Assembly: GCF_049727805.1 (NCBI RefSeq)
Contig: NZ_JBCNYA010000019.1
Location: 1 to 64,000 of the forward strand
Direction of reading: 5' to 3'
Source: Frateuria_A sp049727805
GTDB taxonomy: Bacteria > Pseudomonadota > Gammaproteobacteria > Xanthomonadales > Rhodanobacteraceae
DNA: 64,000 nt
The position numbers were made by a program, and so were the translations under genes. The notes beneath the pieces are model-generated. The model searched no databases and was not told the DNA's origin. It worked only from the letters and a program-made list of their open reading frames with translations. Below, piece by piece: positions 63,710-64,000 of this stretch. Numbering within the stretch: position 1 is the stretch's first letter; the number at the start of each line of letters is the position of its first letter.

Positions 63710-64000
63710 CACTTGCTCCTTTGCCGGTTGGCGCTGATCTGCAACGCCGCCACCAGGCGGTGCAGCTGGTCCGGGCGCAGCCACTCGACGCGCTGCACCT
63801 TGAACATCCGCTTGGCGGTGCCGTGGGCGTAGTTCCAACCCTTGCCCAGCTCCGCCAGGAGGGCGCCCACCTTGGCCACCATGCCGGCGACCTCCTCGCG
63901 CACGTTCTGCGGCGCGTCCGGCAGGCTCACGGCGTTGCCCATCTGCTTCTCGCCCTCGCCAGCCAGGCGTCGCATTTCGTCGAGCACCTTGGCCCGGCCG
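63709..64000 (-). CDS. GemA/gp16-like regulatory protein, C-terminal part (cut by window edge)
   Basis: The frame is open to the end of the window, so the 5' end is missing; the GTG at 63987 is probably internal. The visible ~95 residues end WNYAHGTAKRMFKVQRVEWLRPDQLHRLVAALQI, which resembles the C-terminus of Mu gp16/GemA-type (DUF1018) proteins of the early region. Assignment is by pattern memory and is moderate. Confidence 0.5.
   Translation of the reverse strand, partial: GRAKVLDEMRRLAGEGEKQMGNAVSLPDAPQNVREEVAGMVAKVGALLAELGKGWNYAHGTAKRMFKVQRVEWLRPDQLHRLVAALQISANRQRSK

Larger units (their letters stand above)
35559..64000 (-). mobile_element. Mu-like transposable prophage, right (late) part; left end outside window
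   Basis: Ordered on the minus strand are a Mor activator, lysis genes, gp25-gp30-like genes, protease I, T, gp35-gp38-like genes, L, M, gp41, tape measure, N, P, 45-48, fibre genes and a right-end methyltransferase: the Mu layout. The terminus at 35559 begins TGTA on the plus strand and carries internal direct repeats. Transposase, repressor and left end are expected beyond 64,000. All structural genes look intact, so the element may be functional; this is inferred, not shown. Confidence 0.93.

Overview
The window is high-GC gammaproteobacterial DNA. The gene content and synteny (stand-alone rnfB next to nth, metG/panD/pgi, tsaE-amiC-mutL, rplU-rpmA-obgE, murJ-ribF-ileS-lspA-ispH), together with dense intergenic palindromic repeats, suggest the order Xanthomonadales (Lysobacterales), probably family Rhodanobacteraceae (Dyella, Luteibacter, Rhodanobacter or Frateuria type). 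The family is inferred from style and not proven. There are two parts: ordinary chromosome (1 to about 35,558) and a Mu-like transposable prophage (about 35,559 to beyond 64,000) that is cut by the right edge of the window. Chromosomal part: DNA repair (nth, mutL, uvrA), translation (metG, ileS, rplU, rpmA, rpsT, the ribosome-assembly GTPase obgE, tRNA-Thr and the tRNA-modifying tsaE and queG), envelope work (amiC, murJ, lspA, an FKBP isomerase, several small exported proteins) and metabolism (panD, pgi, nnr, ribF, ispH, two crotonases, a rhodanese, a Nudix hydrolase, a thioesterase, an asparaginase-family enzyme). Many gaps hold REP-like paired palindromes: four sites of a CCTTCCCCCGC family, four of a GGTGGGCTTCAGCCCACC family, and one CTGTAGGA-type element. 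Several genes (queG, nnr, DUF1289, ribF, ispH) have a -10 box 6-7 bases before the start codon, which predicts leaderless mRNAs. Prophage part: nearly all genes lie on the minus strand, so the phage reads from 64,000 down to 35,559. In phage order there are a few small early genes, a Mor-family activator, a lysis cassette (holin, small membrane protein, lytic transglycosylase, overlapping Rz/Rz1-type spanins), gp25/26/27-like genes, terminase, portal, F-like head protein, protease/scaffold, cement-like protein, major head protein T, gp35-gp38-like genes, sheath L, tube M, tail chaperone gp41, tape measure, baseplate genes N, P and 45-48, a short tail fibre and a fibre-assembly protein. At the right end, where Mu carries com/mom, there is a D12-class adenine methyltransferase with two unknown genes, and a 2OG-Fe(II) oxygenase on the opposite strand. 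The right terminus is recognised as TGTA followed by two 16-base direct repeats 22 bp apart, about 110 bp upstream of the tRNA-Thr gene. Repressor, transposase A/B and the left end lie outside the window. Points of most interest: a canonical GGGAAAC -1 frameshift site in the tail chaperone gene with a 49-codon extension; a shared palindrome (CTGAAGCGYTTCAG) at the positions of Mu's lysis and gene-I late promoters; an opposite-strand lipoprotein gene inserted between tape measure and N; the right-end modification/cargo block; and a 398-bp structured non-coding stretch inside the head genes.
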